DNA of 35,231 nucleotides, taken from NCBI RefSeq assembly GCF_001990265.1, contig NZ_LYVN01000027.1, forward strand, positions 1 through 35,231. Direction: 5' to 3'. Positions within the stretch are counted from its first letter, which is position 1. Each line of letters opens with the position of its first letter. The stretch comes from Sphingopyxis sp. KK2. Lineage in GTDB: Bacteria > Pseudomonadota > Alphaproteobacteria > Sphingomonadales > Sphingomonadaceae. Below, piece by piece: positions 15,745-24,377 of this stretch. The notes under the pieces are model-generated. The model did not search any database. It was given only the letters and a program-made list of their open reading frames with translations, and was not told where the DNA came from. A program made the position numbers and the translations under genes.

Positions 15745-17724
15745 ATGCGTGGTATTCGCAAGCTGATGATCGGACTGGCCGCGCTCGCGGCGGTGCCGTT
15801 GATGGCGCAGGGGCCGGTGGTGGCACCGCCCGCCAAGAAGGTCGAGGCGCCCGCGGCGCCGGTGGCGAAGACCGCGGCTGCGCCGGTCGCGCTCGACAAG
15901 GCCGACCTCGAAGCCTGGCTCGACGGCTATCTTCCCTATGCGCTCGAGCGCGGACGCATTCCGGGGGCGGTCGTCGTCGTCGTCAAGGACGGCCAGGTCG
16001 TGCTCGAGAAGGGCTATGGTTTCTCCGATGTCGCCAAGCGCGCGCCGGTACTGCCCGAAACGACGCTCTTCCGTCCGGGTTCGGTGTCGAAGCTCTTCAC
16101 CTGGACCGCGGTGATGCAGCAGGTCGAGGCGGGCAAGATCGACCTCGACAAGGACGTCAACACCTATCTCGATTTCAAGATTCCCGCCTATCAGGGCAAG
16201 CCGATCACGATGCGCAACATCATGACGCACACCGCGGGCTTCGAGGAATCGGTGCGTTACCTGATCAGCAGCGATCCCAAGGCGGTGATGACGCTGAAGA
16301 AGCAGATGCCGCTGGCGCTGCCCGAGCGGGTGTTCGCACCGGGGACGACGCCGGCCTATTCGAACTATGCCACCGCGCTCGCGGGCTATATCGTCGAACG
16401 GACGAGCGGCGAGGATTTCGACTCCTATGTCGAGAAGCATATCTTCCAGCCGCTCGGCATGGCGCACAGCTCGTTCCGCCAGCCGCTGCCCGCGAACCTC
16501 GCGCCGCATATGTCGAAGGGCTATCCGAACGTCACGGGCAAGGCGCAGCCGTTCGAAATGGTGATCCCCGCACCCGCGGGGAGCCTGTCGGCATCGGGCG
16601 CCGACATGGGCAAGTTCATGATCGCGCAGCTCAATGACGGCGCCGGGCTGATGAAGCCCGAAACCACCGCGATGATGCATGATTATAAGGCGCCCGGCGT
16701 CGGTCCGCTCAACAGCATGGCGCTCGGTTTCTACGAACAATGGGTCAACGGCCACCGCGCGATCGCGCATGGCGGCGACACCGTGTGGTTCCATTCCTAT
16801 CTGTGGCTGTTCCCCGATAGCGACATCGGCCTCTATATCTCGATGAACGCGCCGGGGCAGGCGGGCGATGCGGGCGCGGTGCGCAGCGCCTTGTTCCATA
16901 AATTCGCCGACCGCTATCTGCCCGGCACCGAAAAGCCCGGCACCGTCGATGCCAAGACCGCCAAGGCGCATGCGCAGATGATGGTCGGTCATTATGTCAG
17001 CAGCCGCGGCAGCTTCACCAATTTCCTGAGCCTGCTCGGGCTGTTCGGTCAGGCGCAGATCACGCTGACCGAGGATGGCAAGATCACCTTCCCCGCGCTC
17101 GACGGCCTTGGCGCCGGCGCGCGCGACTGGGTCGAGGTCGAACCCTTTGTATGGCGCGACCTGGGCACGAACGAGCGGCTCGCCGCGGTCGTCAAGGACG
17201 GCAAGGTCACGCGCTTCAGCCTCGACGCCGGTTCGCCCTTCATGGTGTTCGAACCCGCGCCGGCGGGCACCAACGCCGCCTGGCTGAGCCCCGCGCTGAT
17301 GCTGGCGCTCGCGATCGTCACCCTTGCGGCGCTGGCCTGGCCGGTGCGTGCGCTGGTGCGCCGTCATTACAAGTCGGACTTCGCGCTCGCCGGCAAGTCG
17401 CGCCGGGCGTATCGCCTGTCGCGGCTGTTCGCCTGGCTGGTGCTTGCGGCGGTAGCGGGCTGGTTCGCGCTGATCGCCGCCTTCTCGGCCGATATCGGCA
17501 GCATCGGAGGTCCGCTCGACTGGCTGATTCACCTGCTGCGCATCCTGACCCCGATCGCGACCTTCGGGCTGCTGATCGCCGCGGTCTGGCACCTCGTGAT
17601 GACGGTCAGGGACAAGCGGCGCTGGACGATGAAGCTCGGCGCGGTGCTGCTCGTGCTCGCGGCGCTGCCGCTGGTGTGGGTGACGCTCGTCTTCCACCTC
17701 TATGGCTTCGACATGGTCTATTGA
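15745..17724 (+). CDS. Beta-lactamase-fold serine hydrolase with C-terminal membrane domain
   Basis: This is a 659-residue penicillin-binding-protein/class C beta-lactamase family protein. It has a signal peptide (residues 1-22, then a Pro/Ala linker to about 48). The catalytic domain carries SVSK (S113, K116), YSN (Y205-N207) and HGG (342-344), the three standard motifs. The last 150 residues contain four hydrophobic helices (about 513-537, 562-582, 597-620, 631-655), which would anchor the enzyme in the inner membrane with the active site in the periplasm. Relatives include D-aminopeptidases, D,D-peptidases and esterases; the cluster suggests a D-amino-acid-containing peptide substrate. The RBS AGGGAGGT lies 4 nt before the ATG. 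The stop shares one base with the dgcA start (TGATG), implying translational coupling. Confidence 0.88.
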   Translation: MRGIRKLMIGLAALAAVPLMAQGPVVAPPAKKVEAPAAPVAKTAAAPVALDKADLEAWLDGYLPYALERGRIPGAVVVVVKDGQVVLEKGYGFSDVAKRAPVLPETTLFRPGSVSKLFTWTAVMQQVEAGKIDLDKDVNTYLDFKIPAYQGKPITMRNIMTHTAGFEESVRYLISSDPKAVMTLKKQMPLALPERVFAPGTTPAYSNYATALAGYIVERTSGEDFDSYVEKHIFQPLGMAHSSFRQPLPANLAPHMSKGYPNVTGKAQPFEMVIPAPAGSLSASGADMGKFMIAQLNDGAGLMKPETTAMMHDYKAPGVGPLNSMALGFYEQWVNGHRAIAHGGDTVWFHSYLWLFPDSDIGLYISMNAPGQAGDAGAVRSALFHKFADRYLPGTEKPGTVDAKTAKAHAQMMVGHYVSSRGSFTNFLSLLGLFGQAQITLTEDGKITFPALDGLGAGARDWVEVEPFVWRDLGTNERLAAVVKDGKVTRFSLDAGSPFMVFEPAPAGTNAAWLSPALMLALAIVTLAALAWPVRALVRRHYKSDFALAGKSRRAYRLSRLFAWLVLAAVAGWFALIAAFSADIGSIGGPLDWLIHLLRILTPIATFGLLIAAVWHLVMTVRDKRRWTMKLGAVLLVLAALPLVWVTLVFHLYGFDMVY

Positions 17725-18740
17725 TGGCGACCATGGGCAAGCAAAAACTGGCGCTCGACCTTCGGGTCGAGCGCTTTCCCTATCACCAGCCGTTCCGCAT
17801 TTCGGGGCATGTCTTCACCGAGACCGCGCTGCTCGTCGCCACCCTGTCCGACGGCACCCATGCCGGCCGCGGCGAAGGGGCGGGGGTCTATTATCTCGGC
17901 GACGATATCGACCATATGCTTGGCGAGGCGCAGCGCGTGCGCGGCGCGATCGAGGCGGGGGCGACGCGCGCGGATTTGCAGGCGCTGCTCCCCGCGGGCG
18001 GCGCGCGCAACGCGCTCGACTGCGCCTATTGGGAGCTCGAGGCGAGGCAGGCGGGGCGGCCGGTATGGGCGCTTGCCGGGCTCGATGCGCCCAAGCCGCT
18101 GCCTTCGACGCTGACGCTCGGCGCCGACGAGCCGGGCAAGATGGCGCGCGCCGCGCTGGCGATCGATCCGGATGCGCCGGTGAAGGTCAAGCTGACGGGC
18201 GACCTCGCCGACGATATCGCGCGCGTCGAGGCGATCCGCGCGGCGCGGCCTGCGGCGTGGATCGGGGTCGACGCCAACCAGGGCTATGATATCGCGACCC
18301 TGCGCGACCTGCTGCCGGTGCTGGTGACGAATGGCGTTGCGCAGCTCGAACAGCCGTTGAAGCGCGGGGCCGAGGCCGACCTCGACGGGCTGAAGCGGCC
18401 CTTGCCCTTCGTCGCCGACGAAAGCGCGCTGACGCTCGCCGATACCGCCTCGCTTGTCGGGCGCTTCGACGTCGTGAACATCAAGCTCGATAAATGCGGC
18501 GGGCTGACCGAGGGGCTGGCGATTGCAAGGCAGGCGAAGAAGCTCGGGCTCGACGTGATGGTCGGCAATATGATGGGCACCAGCCTGTCGATGGCGCCTT
18601 CGTACCTCGTCGGGCAGCTTTGCGACATCGTCGATCTCGACGGCCCGACCTTCCTCGCGCGCGATCGCGAGCCGGGGGTCGAATATCGTGGCGGGCGGAT
18701 CCATTGCCCCGACGAAATCTGGGGAAGTCGGGAGATTTGA
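17724..18740 (+). CDS. dgcA: N-acetyl-D-glutamate racemase / dipeptide epimerase-type enolase-superfamily enzyme
   Basis: This 338-residue enzyme belongs to the mandelate racemase/enolase superfamily, dipeptide epimerase group. The KxK pair (K154, K156) and the opposite lysine K257 in IKLDKCGG are the expected acid/base residues. The Mg2+ ligands are D183 (VDANQ), E209 (LEQP) and D232 (ADES). DgcA enzymes interconvert N-acetyl-D-Glu and N-acetyl-L-Glu in the D-glutamate catabolic route defined with DgcN. A DgcN-type gene 3.4 kb downstream makes that assignment more likely than the L-Ala-D/L-Glu epimerase alternative, but sequence alone cannot exclude the latter. It starts at the ATG overlapping the preceding stop. 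The second cluster promoter begins directly after its stop codon. Confidence 0.82.
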   Translation: MATMGKQKLALDLRVERFPYHQPFRISGHVFTETALLVATLSDGTHAGRGEGAGVYYLGDDIDHMLGEAQRVRGAIEAGATRADLQALLPAGGARNALDCAYWELEARQAGRPVWALAGLDAPKPLPSTLTLGADEPGKMARAALAIDPDAPVKVKLTGDLADDIARVEAIRAARPAAWIGVDANQGYDIATLRDLLPVLVTNGVAQLEQPLKRGAEADLDGLKRPLPFVADESALTLADTASLVGRFDVVNIKLDKCGGLTEGLAIARQAKKLGLDVMVGNMMGTSLSMAPSYLVGQLCDIVDLDGPTFLARDREPGVEYRGGRIHCPDEIWGSREI

Positions 18741-18782
18741 TGTCCTATTTGGGTTGACAATTCTCTGATTAGGACAATAGTC
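18741..18782 (+). promoter_or_regulatory. Promoter/operator B of the D-peptide cluster
   Basis: Immediately after the dgcA stop, TTGACA (18754-18759) is followed by 17 nt and ATAGTC (or AATAGT with 16 nt), forming a second sigma-70-like promoter. Its spacer AATTCTCTGATTAGGA matches promoter A with only three transitions over the TTGACA-to-AGGA block. A GTCCTATTTGGG element sits just upstream, matching the GTCCCTATTGGG that follows promoter A. The half-sites TGTCCTATT and ATTAGGACA are near-inverted. This points to co-regulation of both units by one factor, most likely the XRE-cupin protein. Confidence 0.65.
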
Positions 18783-18814
18783 TCGAATTTGTAATAGCAG
18801 GAGGTCGGATCGGG

Positions 18815-19957
18815 ATGGCGATGTCATTCCCAGTAACGCGCCGCGCGTTCATCGCGGGCGCGGTCGGTGCCGCTTTGTCCGCGCCGATGATCAATCGGGG
18901 CGCCTTCGCTTTCGAGGGTGCGCCGGCCAAAAGCTATTCGCGCCGCGCGGTCGACCTGGTTGCTGCGTCGCTGGTCATCGACATGCTGGCGCCGCTCAAG
19001 ATCACCATGTCCGAAGACTATGTCGCGCACCGCCTGACCGATGCCGAGGCCGCCGAGTTCCGGGCGAGCGGTATCACCGGATTTCACAATGCCTATGGCC
19101 TTGGCGGGCCCGATGCGCGCGGGCAGGCGATGGAATATCTCGCGGGCTGGCAGGGGTTTGCCGGGCGCAACAGCCATGTCTTCACGCTCGTCGACAGTGC
19201 GAGCGACCTCGACCGCGCCAAGCGCGACCGCAAGGCCGCGGTCATCATGGGCATCCAGAATGCCGAGCATTTCGACAGCGTCGCCGACGTTGCGGTGTTT
19301 CGCCGCCTCGGCCTGCGCTGCGCCCAACTGACCTATAACAGCCAGAACCGGCTGGGGTCGGGCAGCACCGAACGCGTCGACGGCGGGGTCAGCGACTATG
19401 GCGCTGCGATCATCGCCGAGATGGAAAAGCAGAAGATGCTCGTCGACGTCTCGCACTGCGGCGACCGCACGACGCTCGATGCGATCGCCATTGCCAAGGG
19501 GCCGATCGCGATCACCCACAGCAATGCGCGCGCGCTGGTCGATCACCCGCGGGTGAAGACCGACGAGGCGATCAAGGCGCTCGCGGCGAAGGGTGGGGTG
19601 ATGGGCATTACGGGCGTGCGCATGTTCGTGCGCGCGAGCGACCCGACCAATGTCGGGCATATGGCCGACCATATCGACCATGTCGCGAAACTCACCGCGA
19701 TCGAGCATGTCGGCATCGGCTCCGACGCCGACCTTCACGGGTACGACGATATGGAGCCGGCCGAATATGCCGCGCTCAAGGGCAGCTACAAGGCAAGCTA
19801 CGGGTTTCGCGACAAGATCGACATCGACGGGTTCGACCATCCTCTGAAGGTCTTCGACCTGACCGAGGAACTCATTCGCCGGGGATATTCCAACAACAAC
19901 ATCACTGCCGTGCTCGGGGGCAATTTCCGCCGCCTGCTCGGCCAAGTCTGGGGGTAA
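18815..19957 (+). CDS. Tat-exported M19-like dipeptidase with altered metal site
   Basis: This 380-residue protein has a twin-arginine signal (VTRRAFIAG, R9-R10) followed by a hydrophobic stretch, so it is exported folded. It belongs to the membrane (renal) dipeptidase family M19. VDVSH (H214), ITHSN (H235) and GSDAD (D304) match the family's second His, third His and Asp ligands. However, the first HxD motif is absent: where the paralog at 25948 has LDTHLD, this protein has IDMLAP (L58, P60). The bridging-Glu position reads Q148 (GIQNAEHF), with E151 nearby. It may therefore bind one metal ion only, or have changed chemistry. The RBS AGGAGGT lies 9 nt before the chosen ATG. The TonB receptor gene follows after 4 nt. 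Confidence 0.85.
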   Translation: MAMSFPVTRRAFIAGAVGAALSAPMINRGAFAFEGAPAKSYSRRAVDLVAASLVIDMLAPLKITMSEDYVAHRLTDAEAAEFRASGITGFHNAYGLGGPDARGQAMEYLAGWQGFAGRNSHVFTLVDSASDLDRAKRDRKAAVIMGIQNAEHFDSVADVAVFRRLGLRCAQLTYNSQNRLGSGSTERVDGGVSDYGAAIIAEMEKQKMLVDVSHCGDRTTLDAIAIAKGPIAITHSNARALVDHPRVKTDEAIKALAAKGGVMGITGVRMFVRASDPTNVGHMADHIDHVAKLTAIEHVGIGSDADLHGYDDMEPAEYAALKGSYKASYGFRDKIDIDGFDHPLKVFDLTEELIRRGYSNNNITAVLGGNFRRLLGQVWG

Positions 19958-19961
19958 GACA

Positions 19962-22166
19962 ATGAAAAAGGGTCTTTTGATTGCAGGAAGCATGGTCGCG
20001 ATGCTGGTAGCGTCGCCGGTCTGGGCCGCCGAAGCCGAGAGCGAGGCCGAAAGCGAGATCGTTGTCACCGCGCAGAAGCGCGAGCAATTGCTGATCGACG
20101 TGCCGCAGTCGGTGAGCGTCGTGTCGGGCGACGCGCTCGAAAATATCCAGGCGACGAATTTCTCGGACTATCTGAAGCTCGTTCCGGGCCTCCAGCTCAA
20201 CCAGACAACCCCCGGCTTCGGGCGCCTCGTCATCCGCGGCGTCAACACCGGCGGCGTTGCGTCGACGGTCGCCATCTATCAGGACGAAATGACCTTCGGT
20301 TCGAGCAGCGGCCTCGTCAATGGCGCGATCCTGGCGGGCGACTTCGACACGTTCGACGTCGAGCGGATCGAGGTGCTGCGCGGGCCGCAGGGCACCATCT
20401 ATGGTGCCAGCTCGATGGGCGGCGTGCTGAAATATGTGATGAAAAAGCCCGAGATCGGCGCCTTCGAGGTCCGTGCGCGCGGCAGCGTCGAGGCGACCAA
20501 GGGCGGCGATGAATCCTATCTGGGTAGCGCGGTGGTCAATGTCCCGCTGGGCGACACGCTCGCGTTCCGCGCGTCGGGCTTCTACCGCGATTATGGCGGT
20601 TACATCGACTCGATCGGCACCGCCGGGTCCGACGTCGAATCGAACATCAACAGCTCGAAAAGCTATGGCGGCAAGGCGTCGTTGCTGTTCAAGCCGAGCG
20701 ACAATCTGTCGGTCCAGCTTGGCGCCTATCTCCAGAATCTCAAGACCGACGCGTCGAACAATGTCGACAGCGATCCGAGGACCGGCCGCTCGCTCTATGG
20801 CGGGCTGACCCAGTCGCAATATGTGCCCGAGGGCACCGACGTGCGCTATCGCGTCTACAGCGCGGTGATCGATGCCGACCTCGGCTTCGCGAACCTCGTC
20901 TCGGCCACGGGTTACAGCACGCTGTCGCAAAGCTTTCGCGGCGACCTGACGACGCAGTTCGGCGGGCTGATCGAGGCGATCTTCGGCACGCCGAACAACT
21001 TCTTCCAGGGCCAGTTGACCCGCGTCGAGCGCGTGACGCAGGAAATCCGCCTGCAGTCGCCCGAGAGCGACACATTCGAATGGCTGATCGGCGGCTATTA
21101 CACGCGCGAAAAGGGCGTGATCGACCAGACGTTCAACGCGGTGACGCCGGGCACGCTGACCCCGATCGCCGGCCTGCCGCTGCTCGGCGAGGCGCGGATC
21201 GACTCGCGCTATCGCGAACTGGCGGGTTTCGCTAATGCGACGCTGCATCTTGGGGAGCGTTTCGACCTGACCTTCGGCGGCCGCTACAGCGGCAACAAGC
21301 AGTCGGCGCTGCAGGTGTCCGACGGCATCCTTGCGGGCGGCCCGAACACGCTGCCGGTCGCGCGCTCGTCCGAAAATGTCTTCACCTTCTCGGTCGCGCC
21401 GAGTTTCGAGATCAGCGACCAGGCGACGCTCTATGCGCGCGTCGCGAAGGGCTTCCGCCCCGGCGGCCCGAACATCCTCGCGCCGGGGGCGCCGGCCGAC
21501 CTCGCCACCTATGGTTCGGACTCGCTGATCAGCTATGAGGTCGGGGTGAAGGCGGAAACCGCCGACCGGACCTTCGGCATCGACATTGCGGCCTTCCATA
21601 TCGACTGGAAGGACATCCAGGTCTTTGGCCAGGTCAATAATTTCGGCGTCAATTTCAACGGCGGCAAGGCCGAGAGCAACGGCATGGAATTCACCACGAC
21701 GCTGCGCCCGACCAAGGGCTTGGTCTTCTCGCTCAATGGCGCCTACACCGATGCGACGCTGAAGGACGATACCCCGCCGCAGGTTGGCGGCCTGTCGGGC
21801 GACAGCCTGCCCTACACGCCGAAATACAGCGTTTCGGCCAATGCCGATTATGAGTGGGAGCTGGGCGGCGAGACGTCGGCCTATGTCGGCGCCTCGGTGC
21901 GCAGCCTGTCGAAACAGCCCGCAGGCTTCGACTTCGCCTTCCGCTCCGCGAACGGGCGCCAGCGCTACCTGCCGGCCTATGAGGTCGTCGACCTGCGCGC
22001 CGGGGTCGATTTCGGGAAATATTCGCTCGAGATCTATGCGAAGAATCTGTTCGACAGCGAAGGCAAGACATCGTTCGAGGTTCCGGGCAATATTCCGCTC
22101 GGCGCAGCCGGTACCGCGGTCATCCGCCCGCGCACCATCGGCGCGACGCTGACGGCCGGTTTCTGA
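19962..22166 (+). CDS. TonB-dependent outer-membrane receptor
   Basis: This 734-residue outer-membrane transporter has a signal peptide (residues 1-23, AWA-type cleavage) and a TonB box EIVVTA (32-37). A plug domain (about 45-150) contains DVPQSVSVVSG and ERIEVLRGPQGTIYG. The 22-strand barrel follows and ends in an aromatic residue (TAGF), as required for BAM recognition. In sphingomonads such receptors import varied organic substrates besides siderophores. Its place between an M19 protein and dgcN suggests uptake of D-Glu-containing peptides or a derivative. This is inferred from context; there is no substrate motif. The start lies 4 nt after the previous stop with GGGGTAAG as RBS. Confidence 0.95.
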   Translation: MKKGLLIAGSMVAMLVASPVWAAEAESEAESEIVVTAQKREQLLIDVPQSVSVVSGDALENIQATNFSDYLKLVPGLQLNQTTPGFGRLVIRGVNTGGVASTVAIYQDEMTFGSSSGLVNGAILAGDFDTFDVERIEVLRGPQGTIYGASSMGGVLKYVMKKPEIGAFEVRARGSVEATKGGDESYLGSAVVNVPLGDTLAFRASGFYRDYGGYIDSIGTAGSDVESNINSSKSYGGKASLLFKPSDNLSVQLGAYLQNLKTDASNNVDSDPRTGRSLYGGLTQSQYVPEGTDVRYRVYSAVIDADLGFANLVSATGYSTLSQSFRGDLTTQFGGLIEAIFGTPNNFFQGQLTRVERVTQEIRLQSPESDTFEWLIGGYYTREKGVIDQTFNAVTPGTLTPIAGLPLLGEARIDSRYRELAGFANATLHLGERFDLTFGGRYSGNKQSALQVSDGILAGGPNTLPVARSSENVFTFSVAPSFEISDQATLYARVAKGFRPGGPNILAPGAPADLATYGSDSLISYEVGVKAETADRTFGIDIAAFHIDWKDIQVFGQVNNFGVNFNGGKAESNGMEFTTTLRPTKGLVFSLNGAYTDATLKDDTPPQVGGLSGDSLPYTPKYSVSANADYEWELGGETSAYVGASVRSLSKQPAGFDFAFRSANGRQRYLPAYEVVDLRAGVDFGKYSLEIYAKNLFDSEGKTSFEVPGNIPLGAAGTAVIRPRTIGATLTAGF

Positions 22167-22188
22167 CGCGGGTCAGGGGAGAGACAAG

Positions 22189-23229
22189 ATGAACGCGCCC
22201 ACCGGACGCCTGTCCGAACGATTGACGCTGCCGCAGCCCTATCTGCTGTTCCTCGGCGACACCACGGAGGCGAGCTTTGCGAAGACCGCCTTCGGGCTCG
22301 CCGACTGGGCGGCGGACCGCTGCGTCGGCGAATTTTCGGCCGCCGGCTGCACCGTCACCACCGGCCTGCCGCGGCTCGACCCCGCGGCGGCCAGGGCTGC
22401 GGGCGCGCGGTCGCTGGTGATCGGCGTCGCCAACCAGGGCGGGGTCATCGGCGAAAGCTGGGTCGCGATCCTGGTCGAGGCGATGGAGGCGGGGCTCGAC
22501 ATCATCGCCGGGCTGCATACGCGGCTGACGAGCGTTCCCGCGCTGGTCGAGGCGGCGCGTCGCACCGGCCAGCGGCTGATCGATGTGCGTACGCCGCCCG
22601 CCGACATCCCGGTCGGCAACGGGCGCAAGCGGACGGGCCAGCGCCTGCTCACCGTCGGTACCGACTGCGCGCTCGGCAAGAAATATACCGCGCTCGCGCT
22701 GCACCGCGCCTTTGCAGAGCGCGGGATCGATGCCGATTTCCGCGCGACCGGCCAGACCGGCATCATGATCGCGGGCGGCGGTATCCCGATGGACGCGGTG
22801 GTGTCGGACTTCGAAGCCGGGGCGGCCGAAATCCTGAGTCCCGATGCGCCCGCCGATCATTGGGATATCATCGAAGGGCAGGGATCGATCTTCAACCCCG
22901 CCTATGCCGCGGTGTCGCTTGGCCTGCTCCATGGCAGCCAGCCCGATGTGTTCGTCGTGTGTCACGACCCGTCGCGCAAGGTGATCCTGGGCATGGAAAG
23001 CTTTGCGCTGCCGACGGTCGAGGAGGTCATCGACCTGACGATCCGCCTCGGCAGCCGTACCAATCCCGCGATCCGCTGCGGCGGGGTGAGCCTCAACACC
23101 TCGAGCCTCGGCGCGGGTGAGGCCGAGGCGCTGCTCGGCGCCGAAAGCCGGCGGCTCGGGCTGCCGGTCGCCGACCCGATCCGCGGCGGTGCGGCGTTCG
23201 CTGCGCTCGTGGACAGCTGCCTCGCATGA
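22189..23229 (+). CDS. dgcN: D-glutamate N-acetyltransferase DgcN (DUF1611)
   Basis: This 346-residue cytosolic protein is of the DUF1611 family. The N-terminal domain contains SLVIGVANQGG, and the C-terminal P-loop-like domain has GTDCALGKKYT (157-167), with further conserved segments GQTGIMIAGGG and IIEGQGS. DgcN acetylates D-glutamate using acetyl-CoA, and DgcA then racemises the product to N-acetyl-L-Glu; this pathway is established for marine bacteria. The presence of both genes in this cluster supports the call, although DUF1611 also includes members of uncertain function. It starts with GGGGAGAG as RBS, and its stop overlaps the transporter start by ATGA, so the two are translationally coupled. 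Confidence 0.82.
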   Translation: MNAPTGRLSERLTLPQPYLLFLGDTTEASFAKTAFGLADWAADRCVGEFSAAGCTVTTGLPRLDPAAARAAGARSLVIGVANQGGVIGESWVAILVEAMEAGLDIIAGLHTRLTSVPALVEAARRTGQRLIDVRTPPADIPVGNGRKRTGQRLLTVGTDCALGKKYTALALHRAFAERGIDADFRATGQTGIMIAGGGIPMDAVVSDFEAGAAEILSPDAPADHWDIIEGQGSIFNPAYAAVSLGLLHGSQPDVFVVCHDPSRKVILGMESFALPTVEEVIDLTIRLGSRTNPAIRCGGVSLNTSSLGAGEAEALLGAESRRLGLPVADPIRGGAAFAALVDSCLA

Positions 23230-24377
23230 GCGTCGCCGAACCAGCCGGAGGATCGAGCTGGTTCCAGCGCTTCCTGCTTCCCGGCTTCGCGCTCAAGGCG
23301 GTCATCATCGGCGGCGGTTATGCGACGGGCCGCGAGCTCGCCGAATATTTCGTGCCGGCGGGACCGTGGGGCGGGCTCGCCGCGATGCTGCTTGCGACGT
23401 TGGTGTGGAGCGTCGTCGCGGCGGTTACCTTCGCGCTTGCGCGAAAGCTCGGCGCCTATGACTATCGCGCTTTCTTCCAGGGACTTCTCGGCCCCGGCTG
23501 GATCGCGTTCGAGATCGCCTATCTGATCTTCGTCATCCTGATCCTCGCGGTGTTCGGCGCCGCGGCGGGGGCGATCGGCGCGGCGACCTTCGGCTGGCCC
23601 GAATGGGCGGGGTCGCTGCTGCTCGGCGTGTCGATCACGGCGGTCGTCGCGTGGGGGACCGGCGTGGTCGAGCAGATGTTCAAATATGTCTCGATCCTGC
23701 TCTACACCGTTTACGGCCTGTTCCTCGTCATCGCGCTCGCCAGCTTCGGCGATTTGATCGGCGAGGGGTTCGCCAATGCGCCACCGCCGTCGGGCGACTG
23801 GATGTCGGGCGGCCTCACTTACGCCAGCTATAATATCGTCGGCGCGGTGGTGATCCTGCCCGTGCTGCGCCACCTGACCAGCCAGCGCGACGCCGTGCTC
23901 GCAGGGATCATCGCGGGACCGCTGTCGATGCTGCCCGCGATCCTCTTCTTCGTCGCGATGATGGCTTTCTATCCCGCGATCGGCGCCGAGACGCTGCCGT
24001 CCGATTTCCTGCTTCGCCAGATGACGGTGCCGGGCTTTCATGTGCTGTTCCAGGTGATGATCTTCGCCGCGCTGCTCGAAAGCGGGGCGGGGGCGGTGCA
24101 TGCGATCAACGAGCGCATCTCGGGCGCGATCGAGAGCCGCGGGCGGCCGGCGCTGACCACCGGCGCGCGCGCGGTGATCGGCGCGGTGATCCTCGCGGGC
24201 TGCATCTTCGTCGCGGGGCGCATCGGGCTCGTCGACCTGATCGCGAGCGGTTACCGCTTCCTCGCCTGGCTTTTCCTCGGTGTGTTCGTGCTGCCCCTGC
24301 TCACCATCGGCGTCTGGCGCCTGCTGCGTCCTGCCCCCCTTACCCCCCCTATTTCTCATACGGAGACCGTGTCATGA
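23226..24377 (+). CDS. YkvI-like multi-pass membrane transporter
   Basis: This 383-residue integral membrane protein has about ten hydrophobic helices and the YkvI/COG3949 hallmark GGGYATGRELAEYF near residues 28-41, a helix break typical of the APC/LeuT-like fold. Family members are generally unassigned; an amino-acid or organic-anion transport function is inferred from fold relatives. It is translationally coupled on both sides (ATGA with dgcN upstream, ATGA with the serine hydrolase downstream), so it probably moves a substrate or product of this pathway across the inner membrane. The last 20 residues are Pro-rich and cytoplasmic. Without this gene the TonB receptor would have no visible inner-membrane partner in the window. 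Confidence 0.8.
   Translation: MSVAEPAGGSSWFQRFLLPGFALKAVIIGGGYATGRELAEYFVPAGPWGGLAAMLLATLVWSVVAAVTFALARKLGAYDYRAFFQGLLGPGWIAFEIAYLIFVILILAVFGAAAGAIGAATFGWPEWAGSLLLGVSITAVVAWGTGVVEQMFKYVSILLYTVYGLFLVIALASFGDLIGEGFANAPPPSGDWMSGGLTYASYNIVGAVVILPVLRHLTSQRDAVLAGIIAGPLSMLPAILFFVAMMAFYPAIGAETLPSDFLLRQMTVPGFHVLFQVMIFAALLESGAGAVHAINERISGAIESRGRPALTTGARAVIGAVILAGCIFVAGRIGLVDLIASGYRFLAWLFLGVFVLPLLTIGVWRLLRPAPLTPPISHTETVS

Noticed and set aside
15712..17697. A 661-codon minus-strand frame opposite the first serine hydrolase
   Set aside because: It mirrors a gene with three intact catalytic motifs and a good RBS, and its composition (His/Arg/Gln/Asp-rich) is typical of antisense frames in high-GC genomes.
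17724..18740. L-Ala-D/L-Glu epimerase (YcjG-type) as the assignment of the enolase-superfamily enzyme
   Set aside because: The catalytic residues cannot separate the two activities, but the presence of a DUF1611 dgcN gene in the same cluster favours DgcA. The alternative remains open, hence the moderate confidence.
18815..19957. Frameshift or damage explaining the missing HxD motif in the first M19 protein
   Set aside because: The frame is intact, with a normal RBS, Tat signal, full length and retained downstream ligands. The replaced motif lies in conserved-looking sequence, so divergence is more likely than decay.
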